The notes beneath the pieces were generated by a model. That model ran no database searches. It was not told the origin of the DNA and was given only the letters and a program-made list of their open reading frames with translations. A program made the position numbers and the translations under genes. Of a stretch of 34,158 nucleotides of DNA, positions 13,719 through 22,774 are shown piece after piece. The stretch is from NCBI GenBank assembly GCA_029982615.1, contig JARRBK010000019.1, positions 1-34,158 of the forward strand, given 5' to 3'. The first letter of the stretch is position 1. Each line of letters opens with the position of its first letter. The DNA is from Tepidanaerobacteraceae bacterium (GTDB lineage Bacteria; Bacillota; Thermosediminibacteria; Thermosediminibacterales; Tepidanaerobacteraceae).

Positions 13719-16700
13719 TTAGTTGCGACTTATTATATATTCCAATATAGCTTTCTTGACCTCATCGCCATCCTTTAATAGACTCAACTTATAAATCAAA
13801 TCTTCATCGTTTACTACATAAAATAAATCATTCAATATATCCTTCGAATCCTCTTTCAATGCCAGCATAAAAACAACGTCTGCCTCTTTATCTGCCGACC
13901 ATGCAACCGGTTCTTTCAAAAAAGCTATAGCGATGGCAGGCTTTAATACATTTTCTGAATTGCCATGCGGTATGGCTATATGGTTTCTTATGAGCGTAGG
14001 ACCCATTACTTCTCGCTTGTAAACATCAAGCAGATATTTTTCATTGACATACCCTTTTTTGAGCAACACTTCCACAAGCCCGTCTATTGCATCGTTTTTT
14101 GTAGCAAAATCAGCCTGAACCAGAATCAAATCGTTGAATAAAACTTCTGCCAGCGGCAAAACGACTGATTTTTGAATCGGATGTGAATGTGGCTTGCTTT
14201 TTAATTTCAGCACGTCTCTGAGCTTTTCTATCGCTGTGCCGCTTATCAATTCCTCAACAGAAATAAAAGGAATGTCACTTTCTTTCGGATTCACAGTCCC
14301 AACAATAGCTGCCAGGCATCTTTCAGCTTTTATTTTTTCAATTTGTTTTGAACCGTCTTCTCTGCCAATTATGCCTATGGGAATTATATCTGCACTTTCC
14401 AAAATATCAGGAATCATTTTCTCGATGAGTTTTTTCAATTTTATGGCAGTTCCTTCTCCAGTAATACACAATGTAACAATCGCCTTTTTATATTCTCTTT
14501 TATCCTCTATTTTTAAGTCTTCGACAGGGATAAACCTTCCAAGGCCCACCTTATCCTTATCAATATTTGCCACAATTTCATCCAAATCAGTATCAGGCAG
14601 TATGGCCCGCCGCACTGCTTCGAGCACCATGATGGTATCTACCCTGCCGACGGTTTTTGTCTGGATTCCGGTTTTCTGGGTGATGATTTCTCCAAAAGTT
14701 ATAAGGGAACCCATGTCTACTAATAAAAGAACTCCTTTGCCTTCATCGATCTTCCGCACAACTTCCATGGCTTTTTGAAGCGCTGATTCTGGCTTTTCAT
14801 CCAGAGACATCTCAATGCCCACCGCATGGTTTACGCCCAGCAGCCTGTTTGCAACTTCCACCATGCCTTGAGCCACATGGCCGTGGGTAAGCACCACCAC
14901 GCCTACCCGGCCTTTTTTTACATCTGTCGGATGGGTTATAGTACGAAGATACATGGCCACAAATCCGACTTCGTCTTCCGGCATTTTGTAATCAGTTATT
15001 TTTTCTACGGCTTCCACCATCTCTTTTGCCACTCTGTATTCTAGCCTGTATTCATTTTTAACCTTTTCTAGCTGCGGATTTATTATGGGTTTGTTATGCT
15101 GCAGCCGTTCCAGCGTCGCGCTCAAGTGAATGGCCAGGCAGTAGAACAGGTGGCTGTCCATCTTGCCCAGTTTTTTTTCGGCGATTTTAACCATATTCTC
15201 AGCCATGTTCACCACTTTTTCACCCACTATTCCTACCAGTTCTTGTTTTCCTAAGAGCTGCCGGTTTGTCTCAAATTGCTTTACCAGCTGCTGAAACCTT
15301 ATTTCCAGTTCGCCTCCAATTACCCTGTTTATAACCTCCTGGGTCAATCCCTGTTCTTGAAGTTCCTGATATTTCTCCTCAATATATTGATAGATTTCCT
15401 GCGGAAAAATATATAAGTCCTCTTTCGGCATGTTTTTAGTATTCATCTGTCCGGGACTTACAACAAAGTCGCCTTTCAGGTATATTTCAGTTTCGGGGCT
15501 GCGGTTCTGTATCTTGAGAAGCCCCCTCCGTGCATGTATGGGCAAATCAATAAGGTCTATTTCAATTTTCTGCTGTTGCCCGCCTACATAGGTTAAAAAA
15601 CCTCTTGCGCAGGCCACCTGTATATCGCTCCTGAGTTGCCCGATATTTCCCGGGCAATCATAGAGCAGCAAAGCTCTCATCGCCTCCTGGGTTACTTTTA
15701 TTGGTACACCTATTCTGTCTGCCTCTTTGCCAAAAAATTCCTTAATGATGTTATACCTCTCCAATATAGGCCGTGTGGAGAGCGGTGGAAGTTCAATTAT
15801 CATCGGGATTCTTCTTCTAAAGGTCAAAAGAAGCGAAGATTCTATATCTTCAGTGGTAGCGGCAATTATTAGGACGTTGGCAGATCTGACGGTCTCGGTT
15901 TCCCCCATACGGCGGAATTTGCCCTTGTCCATTAAATAATAAAGCAGTTCCTGCCCTTCAGGGGGGAGACGGTGCACTTCGTCAAGGAAAAGGATTCCTC
16001 CATCGGCTTTTTCCACCAGACCTTCTTTAGCTGCATCCGCTCCTGTGTATGCTCCTTTAACATGGCCGAAAAGCTGGGAAAGAAGAAGCTGAGGGTTTTC
16101 TGCATAATCCGCACAGTTGAATATAACAAAAGGGGCATTTTTCGGAAGCCTCCCCGATTCTATAGCAAAATTGTACATGGCTTCAGCTAAATTGCTCTTT
16201 CCAACTCCGGTAGGTCCCAGTATGAGTGTATGAAGGCCGTGTGGGGGATAAAGGATTGCAGCTTTAGCCTGCTGTATTTGCGGTTTCAAGCTTCCGTCAT
16301 AACCTATGATTCTTTCAAAGGCTTTCGACGCTATACTGTTGTTACTCATAATGCCATGAAGAGTTTCATTTTTTCCGTTATCCCGAATTTCTTTTTTCGT
16401 ACTCGTTAAAGATTTATCATCAATTCTTATAACATAATCATTTTTTTTCAGGCTTTGCCTTATCTCCTTTGCCATCTGTGAGATTATAAACCTAGAGACA
16501 TTAAACCCCTGCCTATTAATTGCTCTGGTTAGCTCTCTTTCAGAAATATTAGGGTTTTTTGTTATCAAGTCCTTCAATGCGCTCATAAGAAAAGGCTTTC
16601 TTCTTTCCCTCGAATCCGGTATGCCCAATTCACCCCGCAATACGGTTACCTCGTCTCTCCTGGCACCCAACATGCCAGCCAGTTGATCATCAGTATAAGG

Positions 16701-16751
16701 GTTCTTTTTATCCTCAGACTTTATGATTTGGACAAGGCGTTCTTTAATCAT
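13719..16751 (-). CDS. LevR-like sigma-54 activator with PRD, EIIA and EIIB domains
   Basis: The 1010-residue protein is a PTS-regulated enhancer-binding activator. In order: an N-terminal helix-turn-helix region (about 1-110); an AAA+ domain with Walker A GPTGVGKS (179-186), the sigma-54 contact loop GAYTGA (233-238) and Walker B GGILFLDE; one PRD (about 507-605, AIHLS); a mannose-type EIIA domain with LTHGH (His623); an EIIB-like domain with TLCITGEG (Cys762); and a C-terminal fructose/mannitol-type EIIA with IAIPHGNS (His929). Classical LevR ends in a second PRD, which I do not see. The ATG at 16751 has GAGGTG six bases upstream; an earlier in-frame GTG does not. Its target is surely the gat promoter just downstream. 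Confidence 0.92.
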   Translation of the reverse strand: MIKERLVQIIKSEDKKNPYTDDQLAGMLGARRDEVTVLRGELGIPDSRERRKPFLMSALKDLITKNPNISERELTRAINRQGFNVSRFIISQMAKEIRQSLKKNDYVIRIDDKSLTSTKKEIRDNGKNETLHGIMSNNSIASKAFERIIGYDGSLKPQIQQAKAAILYPPHGLHTLILGPTGVGKSNLAEAMYNFAIESGRLPKNAPFVIFNCADYAENPQLLLSQLFGHVKGAYTGADAAKEGLVEKADGGILFLDEVHRLPPEGQELLYYLMDKGKFRRMGETETVRSANVLIIAATTEDIESSLLLTFRRRIPMIIELPPLSTRPILERYNIIKEFFGKEADRIGVPIKVTQEAMRALLLYDCPGNIGQLRSDIQVACARGFLTYVGGQQQKIEIDLIDLPIHARRGLLKIQNRSPETEIYLKGDFVVSPGQMNTKNMPKEDLYIFPQEIYQYIEEKYQELQEQGLTQEVINRVIGGELEIRFQQLVKQFETNRQLLGKQELVGIVGEKVVNMAENMVKIAEKKLGKMDSHLFYCLAIHLSATLERLQHNKPIINPQLEKVKNEYRLEYRVAKEMVEAVEKITDYKMPEDEVGFVAMYLRTITHPTDVKKGRVGVVVLTHGHVAQGMVEVANRLLGVNHAVGIEMSLDEKPESALQKAMEVVRKIDEGKGVLLLVDMGSLITFGEIITQKTGIQTKTVGRVDTIMVLEAVRRAILPDTDLDEIVANIDKDKVGLGRFIPVEDLKIEDKREYKKAIVTLCITGEGTAIKLKKLIEKMIPDILESADIIPIGIIGREDGSKQIEKIKAERCLAAIVGTVNPKESDIPFISVEELISGTAIEKLRDVLKLKSKPHSHPIQKSVVLPLAEVLFNDLILVQADFATKNDAIDGLVEVLLKKGYVNEKYLLDVYKREVMGPTLIRNHIAIPHGNSENVLKPAIAIAFLKEPVAWSADKEADVVFMLALKEDSKDILNDLFYVVNDEDLIYKLSLLKDGDEVKKAILEYIISRN

Positions 16752-16777
16752 AGAAATCACCTCTTTTCAACATTTTA

Positions 16778-16793
16778 TGCAATAGTCATGCCA
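16778..16793 (-). promoter_or_regulatory. Sigma-54 (-24/-12) promoter of the activator gene itself
   Basis: TGGCATGACTATTGCA on the minus strand fits TGGCAY-N5-TTGCW with the correct ten-base spacing. The predicted start near 16767 leaves a 16-base leader that contains the GAGGTG ribosome site of the ATG at 16751. The geometry is consistent. Confidence 0.75.
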
Positions 16794-16958
16794 TTACAGC
16801 GGAATGTTTTGTTGTATTTTGATTTTTCTTAATACTTGAGGAGTTTTACCTTAATATTTATAACTTATAATACCACAATATATGCCATACTCAAAATGAA
16901 ATTTCTGGAAAAGCTTAAAAAAATAAAAAAATAATACCTATTCACAGTTTATTCGATT

Positions 16959-18779
16959 TTAATTATGAAAATAATTGTATACCTCTTCCGCTACTTTACG
17001 GTTCATACCGGGTATTTTAGCAAGTTCATCAACCGAAGCCATTTTTATGCCTTCAACGCTTCCCAGAGCGCGAAGCAGCGCTGTCCTTCGGGTCTTTCCT
17101 ATGCCGGGGATATCATCCAGCACAGAACGAAGATTCCTTTTTGTTCGCAGATTTCTGTGAAATGTAACGGCAAAACGGTGGGCTTCATCCCGAATCCTTT
17201 GTATTAAATAAAGCGCTTCAGAATCCCGGGGCAGAATAATAGGGTCATCTTTGTCTTCCACAAAAATATGCTCGAATTCTTTTGCAAGGCTTATGGTGGG
17301 AATATGCTCAAGGTTTAATTCCCTGAGCGCTTCCCTTACGTATTTTAACTGCCCTTTGCCTCCATCTATGAGCAGTAAATCTGGAAGGGTTCTGAACTTT
17401 TCATCTCCTTCCAGCGCTCGTTTAAATCTGCGGGTTACGGCTTCCTTCATACTCTCGAAATCATTCGGGCCTTCCACGGTTTTTATCCTGAACTTGCGGT
17501 AATCCTGCTTTTTGGGGCTACCTTCTTCAAAAACAACCATAGAGGCCACAGATTCTGCGCCCTGGGTGTTGGATATGTCGAAGGCTTCTATGCGGTACGG
17601 AATTTCATCAAGACCCAAATATGTTTTAAGTTCCTCCAGAGCTTTTTGATTTTTCATATGCTCTCTATATTCCGCGCTTTCCCTTTGCTCAAGATAAGCC
17701 CTGGCGTTTTCCGCTACCATCTTTGCCAGCTGCTTTTTTTCGCCGCGGCTTGGAACAGTAATAGTCACCTTCGAGCCTTTTTTCCGGGTGAGCCACTCAC
17801 CAATGGCTTCTATATCTTCGAACTCTTCTTCCACTATTATTTCTTTCGGTATAAATGATGCGCTGTCGTAAAACTGTTTGATAAAAGACGAGAGAATCTC
17901 TTTGTTTTCAGCATCTTTTGTATTTTTTAGTATAAATGGTTCGCGCTCTACCAGCTTGCCCTCTCTCACGAAAAATACCTGGACGCACACTACATCAAAA
18001 CTTCTCGCCATAGCAATTACATCTTTGTCAGCCATGTCTAAAGACACAACTTTCTGTTTTTCTAGCACTTTTTCCAGCGCAAGAATCTGGTCTCTGAGCG
18101 ATGCTGCCCATTCGAAATCAAGGTTTTCAGCAGCTTTTTCCATTTTTTGTCTGAGCGTATTAATAAGCGTCTGCTGCTTTCCTTCCAGAAACATTATTAC
18201 ATTTTTTATTATTTCATTGTAGTCGTTTTCATCAATATTTGCCTGGCAAGGGCCGGGGCAGCGGTTTATGTGGAAATTCAGACATGGCCTTTCCTTCAAG
18301 GGAACTTGGCTCAAATCCTTTTTGCAGCTTCTTAAAGGGAATATTTTCCTTATCACGTCTATGGCATCTCTCATGGCTCCTGCATCGGCATAAGGCCCGA
18401 AATATCTTGCGCCATCTTTCTTAACCCTACGCACCACCAAAAGGCGCGGAAATTTTTCATTTAAAGTAATTTTAATATATGGATACTGTTTATCATCCCT
18501 GAGAAGAATATTGTATTTTGGGCGATGGAATTTTATGAGGTTGCATTCCAGAATCAATGCTTCCACTTCAGAATCTGTGACAATATACTCTATATCATCT
18601 ATCGCCTGCACCATAGAAGCCACCTTGAGGGGAAGATTTTTCGGCGACTGAAAATATGATCTTACACGGCTCTTTAAAGAAACAGCCTTGCCGACATAAA
18701 TAATTTTTCCTCTCTTATCCTTCATTATATAAACTCCAGGTTTTTCCGGAAATGACGCTATTCTCTCAGGATTAAACAT
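16959..18779 (-). CDS. uvrC: UvrABC excinuclease subunit C
   Basis: The 606-residue UvrC makes both incisions in nucleotide excision repair after UvrA and UvrB mark damage. The N-terminal GIY-YIG nuclease (PGVYIMKDKRGKIIYVGKA) comes first, then the Cys-containing central part, the UVR motif that binds UvrB (ENLDFEWAASLRDQI), and the RNase H-like nuclease (EAFDISNTQGAESVASMVVF, LLLIDGGKGQL). Tandem helix-hairpin-helix motifs (DIPGIGKTRRTALL, KIPGMNRKVAEEV) close the protein. Length is usual. The ATG at 18779 follows GGGAGGAA and matches the family start MFNPE; an in-frame extension of ten codons upstream is not supported. Confidence 0.96.
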   Translation of the reverse strand: MFNPERIASFPEKPGVYIMKDKRGKIIYVGKAVSLKSRVRSYFQSPKNLPLKVASMVQAIDDIEYIVTDSEVEALILECNLIKFHRPKYNILLRDDKQYPYIKITLNEKFPRLLVVRRVKKDGARYFGPYADAGAMRDAIDVIRKIFPLRSCKKDLSQVPLKERPCLNFHINRCPGPCQANIDENDYNEIIKNVIMFLEGKQQTLINTLRQKMEKAAENLDFEWAASLRDQILALEKVLEKQKVVSLDMADKDVIAMARSFDVVCVQVFFVREGKLVEREPFILKNTKDAENKEILSSFIKQFYDSASFIPKEIIVEEEFEDIEAIGEWLTRKKGSKVTITVPSRGEKKQLAKMVAENARAYLEQRESAEYREHMKNQKALEELKTYLGLDEIPYRIEAFDISNTQGAESVASMVVFEEGSPKKQDYRKFRIKTVEGPNDFESMKEAVTRRFKRALEGDEKFRTLPDLLLIDGGKGQLKYVREALRELNLEHIPTISLAKEFEHIFVEDKDDPIILPRDSEALYLIQRIRDEAHRFAVTFHRNLRTKRNLRSVLDDIPGIGKTRRTALLRALGSVEGIKMASVDELAKIPGMNRKVAEEVYNYFHN

Positions 18780-18927
18780 GAAATATTCCTCCCGTTTGAT
18801 TGCAGGCATTCCTGACTGTTATGCGGACCATTGTCTGCCCAGCTTCGCACAAATTTCTGATGCCAGCCCTTTCTGTGCCGCAGCCATGTTTTGCGGCTGA
18901 TTTGCTGTACTTTGTGCAAAAAGGCAC

Positions 18928-19305
18928 TCAGCCATCAGACACAGTATGGTTGACATGGTCGAATCCTTCTTTTATAATGTGTTCCACATGTTCATCGTCA
19001 AGGGTGTAGAAAACCTGTTTCCCATCCCTGCGGAATTTGACCAGGTGGGATGTCCTCAGGATTCTAAGGTGGTGAGAAACATTCGATACGGTAGTTCCCA
19101 GGATTGCTGCAATATCGCAAACGCAGAGCTCTTCCTTTGAGAGCAGATAAACTATTCTCGCCCTCGTCTCATCGGCCAGCACTTTAAAGAGCTCTGCAAG
19201 CCCTGTCATAGGCGGAACCGTACCCGCCAGTTTTTTTACCTTATCTTCATTCAGCATGAAGATGTCGCAAAAATCGTCCTTGCCTCGAATTGTTTTGGGT
19301 TTCAT
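18928..19305 (-). CDS. ArsR/SmtB-family metal-sensing repressor, CadC-like
   Basis: The 125-residue winged-helix repressor resembles CadC. ELCVCD (Cys61, Cys63) sits in the recognition region, and SNVSHHLRILR is the DNA-reading helix. The N-terminal FCDIF carries Cys13, but the second N-terminal cysteine of CadC is Met17 here. The C-terminal helix keeps DDEH and later His117/His120, compatible with an alpha-5 zinc site. Binding of a thiophilic metal should release DNA. Unusually, no efflux ATPase or other metal gene is next to it. Inverted repeats upstream (19319-19351) could be its own operator. The ATG at 19305 has CCGGAGGA before it. Confidence 0.88.
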   Translation of the reverse strand: MKPKTIRGKDDFCDIFMLNEDKVKKLAGTVPPMTGLAELFKVLADETRARIVYLLSKEELCVCDIAAILGTTVSNVSHHLRILRTSHLVKFRRDGKQVFYTLDDEHVEHIIKEGFDHVNHTVSDG

Positions 19306-19318
19306 AAAATCCTCCGGG

Positions 19319-19351
19319 TAAAATAAAATTTTATCCCAAATTCTTATTTTA
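19319..19351. promoter_or_regulatory. Possible operator and -10 box of the CadC-like gene
   Basis: TAAAATAA (19319-19326) and TTATTTTA (19344-19351) form an inverted repeat around a further perfect 12-base palindrome ATAAAATTTTAT (19323-19334). A minus-strand TATAAT lies at 19351-19356. The site overlaps promoter and leader, which would suit autorepression. AT-rich sequence makes chance palindromes likely. Confidence 0.35.
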
Positions 19352-19449
19352 TTATATCAGACAGGCAGGTTTTTTCATACAACCACAGTCTAAATAATTT
19401 CCTCACAAAAACATCACAAATTTGACAAACATTCTCCAAAATTCGAGGT

Positions 19450-19574
19450 TATAATATAATTGCAACCAGCAGGAGGAACTACCAACAGCAAGGCTAATCC
19501 TCCTAAAATCCCCCTTTATTTATAGGGCAAAAGCCCGTTTTTGTCGGCAGGTTATTTCCCTGCCGCTTTTTTTC
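19450..19574 (+). ncRNA. Candidate orphan small RNA with two terminator-like hairpins
   Basis: A plus-strand TATAAT (19450-19455) is followed by a stretch that can fold into AGGAGGA/TCCTCCT (19471-19477 with 19498-19504). Next comes GGGC-AAAA-GCCC plus GTTTTTG (19525-19543), then a strong terminator. No start codon follows the AGGAGGA, and no plus-strand gene lies within 1.6 kb. A TTGACA at 19422 is too far from the -10 for a standard promoter, so the transcript is unproven. Confidence 0.35.
19545..19573 (+). terminator. Rho-independent terminator
   Basis: CGGCAGG (19545-19551) pairs with CCTGCCG (19559-19565) and is followed by C and seven T on the plus strand. No T run follows on the minus strand, so it does not serve the symporter gene ending at 19584. 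Confidence 0.8.
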
Positions 19575-19583
19575 AAAGTTCTT

Positions 19584-20945
19584 CTATTTCACCCCCAGAA
19601 TGGACTTATCCTCTTCCAGTATATTACCCTCCCATACATATTTTCTGGTTTCAGCTACCAGAACATTGCTCAATGCCAGAAGGGAAATTAAGTTAGGAAT
19701 GGCCATCAGGCCGTTCATAATATCTGAAAAAGCCCATACAATATCAAGATTTGTTACAGCACCTATAAATGCAGCAAAAACCCATAGCCATCTATAAGGT
19801 TTAACAGCTCCTGTTCCCAACAGATATTCTACCGCTTTTTCGCAATAATATGACCAGCCAAGGATTGTGGAATACACGAAAGTCAAAAGCCCAATGGTGA
19901 GAGTGATTGGACCGATAACAGGAATTTGTTCAAATGCCGTCTTGGTGAGTTCTGCTCCCTTGAGGCCCGTTTGCCATGCGCCAGTGGTTACCAGCACCAG
20001 TCCGGTGAGCAAACATATCACCACTGTATCCCAGAATGTACCCGTCATCTGGACCAGAGCCTGTCTCGCGGCGTTGGGAGTCTGAGCTGCTGCAGCAGCT
20101 ATGGGCGCGCTACCCATGCCCGACTCGTTGGAGAAAAGGCCTCGGGCAATGCCATACCGGATTGCAGCCATCACTGTTGCGCCGGCAAACCCTCCCACCA
20201 TGGCATGGCCTGTAAAAGCGCTTCTCAGTATGATGACTACGGCTCCGGGCAAGGCAGAGATGTTCAATCCTAGAATGATAATGCATCCCAGAAAATATAT
20301 TACTGCCATAAAAGGCACCAATGCCTCGCATACTCTAGCTATACTCTTTATGCCCCCGATAATGACAATTCCTGTTAAAAACGCTATGACAAGCCCTGTT
20401 ATCCATGGAGGAATGTTAAAGGTGGCCTTCACCATATCTGCTATTGAATTGGCCTGGGTGGTGACACCTATTCCAAAACCTGCAATTGCAGTAAACAGTG
20501 CAAATATAACACCAAGCCACTTCATACCCAACCCCCTCTCTAAAACATACATGGGGCCCCCAGCCATTTGACCTATTGAATTTTTTACGCGATATTTGAC
20601 CGAAAGAAGTGCTTCCGAATACTTCGTCGCAATGCCGAAAACGCCCGTAATCCACAGCCAGAACACAGCGCCTGGACCGCCCATACCTACCGCTGTTGCC
20701 ACTCCCACTATGTTTCCTGTGCCAATAGTTGCCGCAAGAGCGGTAGTCAACGCCCCAAAGTGGCTGACGTCCCCTTCACCTTCAGAAGTCCTTGTGATAG
20801 AAAGTTTAATTGCAGGTATTATGTAGCGCTGAATTATACGAAGTTTGAAAGTTAGGTACACATGAGTGCCAACTAAAAGAATCAGCATAGGAGGGCCCCA
20901 AACCATGCTATCTACAGCAACCAAAAAATTTTTTAACACCACCAA
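19584..20945 (-). CDS. Sodium:alanine/glycine symporter (AgcS/AlsT family)
   Basis: The 453-residue membrane protein imports alanine or glycine with sodium. It has roughly eleven hydrophobic segments. Family signatures are visible as GALTTALAATIGTGNIVGVATAVGMGGPGAVFWLW in the first third, IKSIARVCEALVPFMA in the middle and ARGLFSNESGMGSAPIAAAAA. Length is typical. The TTG at 20945 has AGGGGG seven bases upstream. It is divergent from an ACT-domain sigma-54 activator that is followed by alanine dehydrogenase, so transport and breakdown of alanine look coordinated. A weak -24/-12-like element at 21067-21082 and a dyad at 21136-21162 suggest the same activator controls it. Confidence 0.93.
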   Translation of the reverse strand: MVVLKNFLVAVDSMVWGPPMLILLVGTHVYLTFKLRIIQRYIIPAIKLSITRTSEGEGDVSHFGALTTALAATIGTGNIVGVATAVGMGGPGAVFWLWITGVFGIATKYSEALLSVKYRVKNSIGQMAGGPMYVLERGLGMKWLGVIFALFTAIAGFGIGVTTQANSIADMVKATFNIPPWITGLVIAFLTGIVIIGGIKSIARVCEALVPFMAVIYFLGCIIILGLNISALPGAVVIILRSAFTGHAMVGGFAGATVMAAIRYGIARGLFSNESGMGSAPIAAAAAQTPNAARQALVQMTGTFWDTVVICLLTGLVLVTTGAWQTGLKGAELTKTAFEQIPVIGPITLTIGLLTFVYSTILGWSYYCEKAVEYLLGTGAVKPYRWLWVFAAFIGAVTNLDIVWAFSDIMNGLMAIPNLISLLALSNVLVAETRKYVWEGNILEEDKSILGVK

Positions 20946-21066
20946 CTCAATACCCCCTGTTCAAATTTTTTCAATGGGATTGTGATCGAGCTATTTTATA
21001 CTATTATTCACCTCCCCAAATTATAATAGATAACTTTGCTAATAATTATATTATACATTATATTTT

Positions 21067-21082
21067 TACAAATTACATACCA
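21067..21082 (-). promoter_or_regulatory. Weak sigma-54-like promoter for the alanine symporter
   Basis: TGGTATGTAATTTGTA on the minus strand keeps the -24 GG and the ten-base spacing, but has GT instead of GC at -12. It is supported mainly by the enhancer-like dyad about 70 bases upstream. Confidence 0.4.
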
Positions 21083-21135
21083 GTATTTTATTTTACAATT
21101 TTATTGCTGCTACATTAATTATGTTGACTTTAAAA

Positions 21136-21162
21136 TGGAACTTTTGGTTTCCAAAGTTTCCA
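21136..21162. promoter_or_regulatory. Enhancer-like dyad between the symporter and activator genes
   Basis: TGGAAC (21136-21141) and two TTTCCA half-sites (21148-21153, 21157-21162) form a long imperfect inverted repeat. The same TTTCCA/TGGAA halves make up the two palindromes upstream of ald, so this is probably a binding site of the adjacent activator. Confidence 0.5.
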
Positions 21163-21228
21163 TCAATGCAGGATATGTAAAATTTAATGTCGAATAGATA
21201 TTTATATCCTGGTCGTGGGGGTGAAGTT

Positions 21229-22773
21229 TTGAATAAATATCGATACCGCATAAGATTTAATGATAGGGTGGGAATGGTGCGCGACATCTCGGAAATAGTT
21301 GCAAAGTGCGGTGCCAATATACTTTCTCTCTCTGTGCGCCCCGGCGAAATCTATCTTCAAATGGAACCATTGCACGATGAAAAGTTGCTTTATATAATAC
21401 AGACTATTGCTTTGATAAAAGATGTTTATGAGATTACTCCCATTGAATGGATGCCCCACGAGTTGGCGCAGCAGCAGCTCGTAAACGTGATAAATTCGGT
21501 CCAGGAAGGCATCATTTCAGTAAATGGCAACTCGATCATCAATACCTGTAATTCGAGGGCAACAGAGCTTTTAGGACTGGAGCAACCGCCCGTGGGTAAA
21601 TTTCTTGCCGATGTTTTTGAGCTTCCACCAGAATTCTTAAAGCTTTTCCAGGAAGGGGTACCGCTAGAACAAAAAGAAATCAGCATTTCCACTCCGCGGG
21701 GACGGTTGAGACTTATGCTAAATTCAAAGCCTATTTTTGACGACAGAGGGAACCCGGCAGGAGCCGTGATGAGCTTTCAAAAAATGTCTGAAGTGCGCCG
21801 CCTGGCTCACACCCTCACTCAACCGGTGATGGTGACTTTCGACGACATAATATATGAAAGCAAAAAAATGAAGGATATAATAGACCTGGCCAGAACCATC
21901 GCTCACGGCGATTCCACTGTGCTTCTTCGCGGAGAAAGCGGTACTGGCAAGGAGTTGTTCGCCAGAGCCATTCACATGGCCAGTTCGCGCAAGGATAGGC
22001 CTTTCGTAGCAGTAAACTGTGCAGCAATTCCCGATACTCTTCTGGAAAGCGAACTTTTTGGCTATGCCGATGGGACTTTCACCGGAGCGAGAAAGGGAGG
22101 CCGTCAGGGGCTTTTCGAATTCGCACACCACGGCACCATTTTTCTCGATGAAATAGGTGAACTGCCCCCGTATGTGCAGGCAAAGCTTTTGAGAGTACTT
22201 CAAGAGGGCTGTGTCCGAAGGTTAGGCGAAATGGAAGAAATACATGTGGATATCAGGGTTATAGCCGCTACCAATCGCCCTCTAGAAGAAATGATTGTAA
22301 GGGGAGACTTCCGGGAAGACCTTTTTTACAGGTTAAACGTAATTCCCATCTATCTTCCGCCGCTTAGAGAGCACAAAGAGGATATTCCGGTGCTGGTGAA
22401 TCATTTTATCAATAAATTCAATCAGCGCTTAGGCAAAAAAGTCCTCGGAATATCTCCCAAAGCTCTGGAATGCTTAATGCGATACGAATGGCCTGGCAAT
22501 GTGAGGGAACTGGAAAATGTCATGGAAAGGGCTATGAATCTATCAATAGATAATATAATAAATCCTCGAGACATTATAATTAATGCCCCAAAATCTATTA
22601 CATCGCGTCCGGAAAAATATTATCATCTCAAAGATGCCGTCAGGGAAGCGGAAAAGGAAGCGCTGATAAGGGCCCTTTCACAGGGAGGAAGCGCCCGAAA
22701 AGCCGCTAAAATACTCGGTGTCTCTCACACTACGGTGATAAAGAAGATTAAAAAATATGGCCTGTCGAATTAA
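21229..22773 (+). CDS. ACT-PAS-AAA sigma-54-dependent activator (TyrR-like architecture)
   Basis: The 514-residue protein combines an N-terminal ACT domain (about 3-72, RFNDRVGMVRDISEIVAKCG), which usually binds amino acids, and a PAS-like domain (about 78-185). An AAA+ domain follows, with Walker A GESGTGKE (235-242) and Walker B GTIFLDE (302-308). A Fis-type helix-turn-helix ends it (GSARKAAKILGVSHTTVIKKI). The sigma-54 contact loop reads GTFTGA instead of GAFTGA. A TTG start at 21229 is preferred because GGGGTGA stands five bases before it; the in-frame ATG at 21187 has no usable site. Followed by ald with a -24/-12 promoter and palindromes, it is most likely an alanine-responsive activator (inference). 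Confidence 0.93.
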   Translation: MNKYRYRIRFNDRVGMVRDISEIVAKCGANILSLSVRPGEIYLQMEPLHDEKLLYIIQTIALIKDVYEITPIEWMPHELAQQQLVNVINSVQEGIISVNGNSIINTCNSRATELLGLEQPPVGKFLADVFELPPEFLKLFQEGVPLEQKEISISTPRGRLRLMLNSKPIFDDRGNPAGAVMSFQKMSEVRRLAHTLTQPVMVTFDDIIYESKKMKDIIDLARTIAHGDSTVLLRGESGTGKELFARAIHMASSRKDRPFVAVNCAAIPDTLLESELFGYADGTFTGARKGGRQGLFEFAHHGTIFLDEIGELPPYVQAKLLRVLQEGCVRRLGEMEEIHVDIRVIAATNRPLEEMIVRGDFREDLFYRLNVIPIYLPPLREHKEDIPVLVNHFINKFNQRLGKKVLGISPKALECLMRYEWPGNVRELENVMERAMNLSIDNIINPRDIIINAPKSITSRPEKYYHLKDAVREAEKEALIRALSQGGSARKAAKILGVSHTTVIKKIKKYGLSN

Positions 22774-22774
22774 A

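Noticed and set aside
13728-13750. TATATT/AATATA inverted repeat near the end of the LevR-like gene as an enhancer site
   Set aside because: It is AT-only, inside coding sequence, and only about 30 bases from the -24 box; chance is the better explanation.
18819-18935. 38-residue minus-strand ORF overlapping the stop of the CadC-like gene
   Set aside because: It starts with ATG at an ATGGCTGA overlap and fills the gap to uvrC, but lacks a ribosome site of its own and any recognisable motif; kept only as a remote possibility.
21187-21228. ATG at 21187 as start of the ACT-domain activator
   Set aside because: The nearest purine-rich site is about 14 bases away, whereas the TTG at 21229 has GGGGTGA at good spacing and starts right at the ACT domain.
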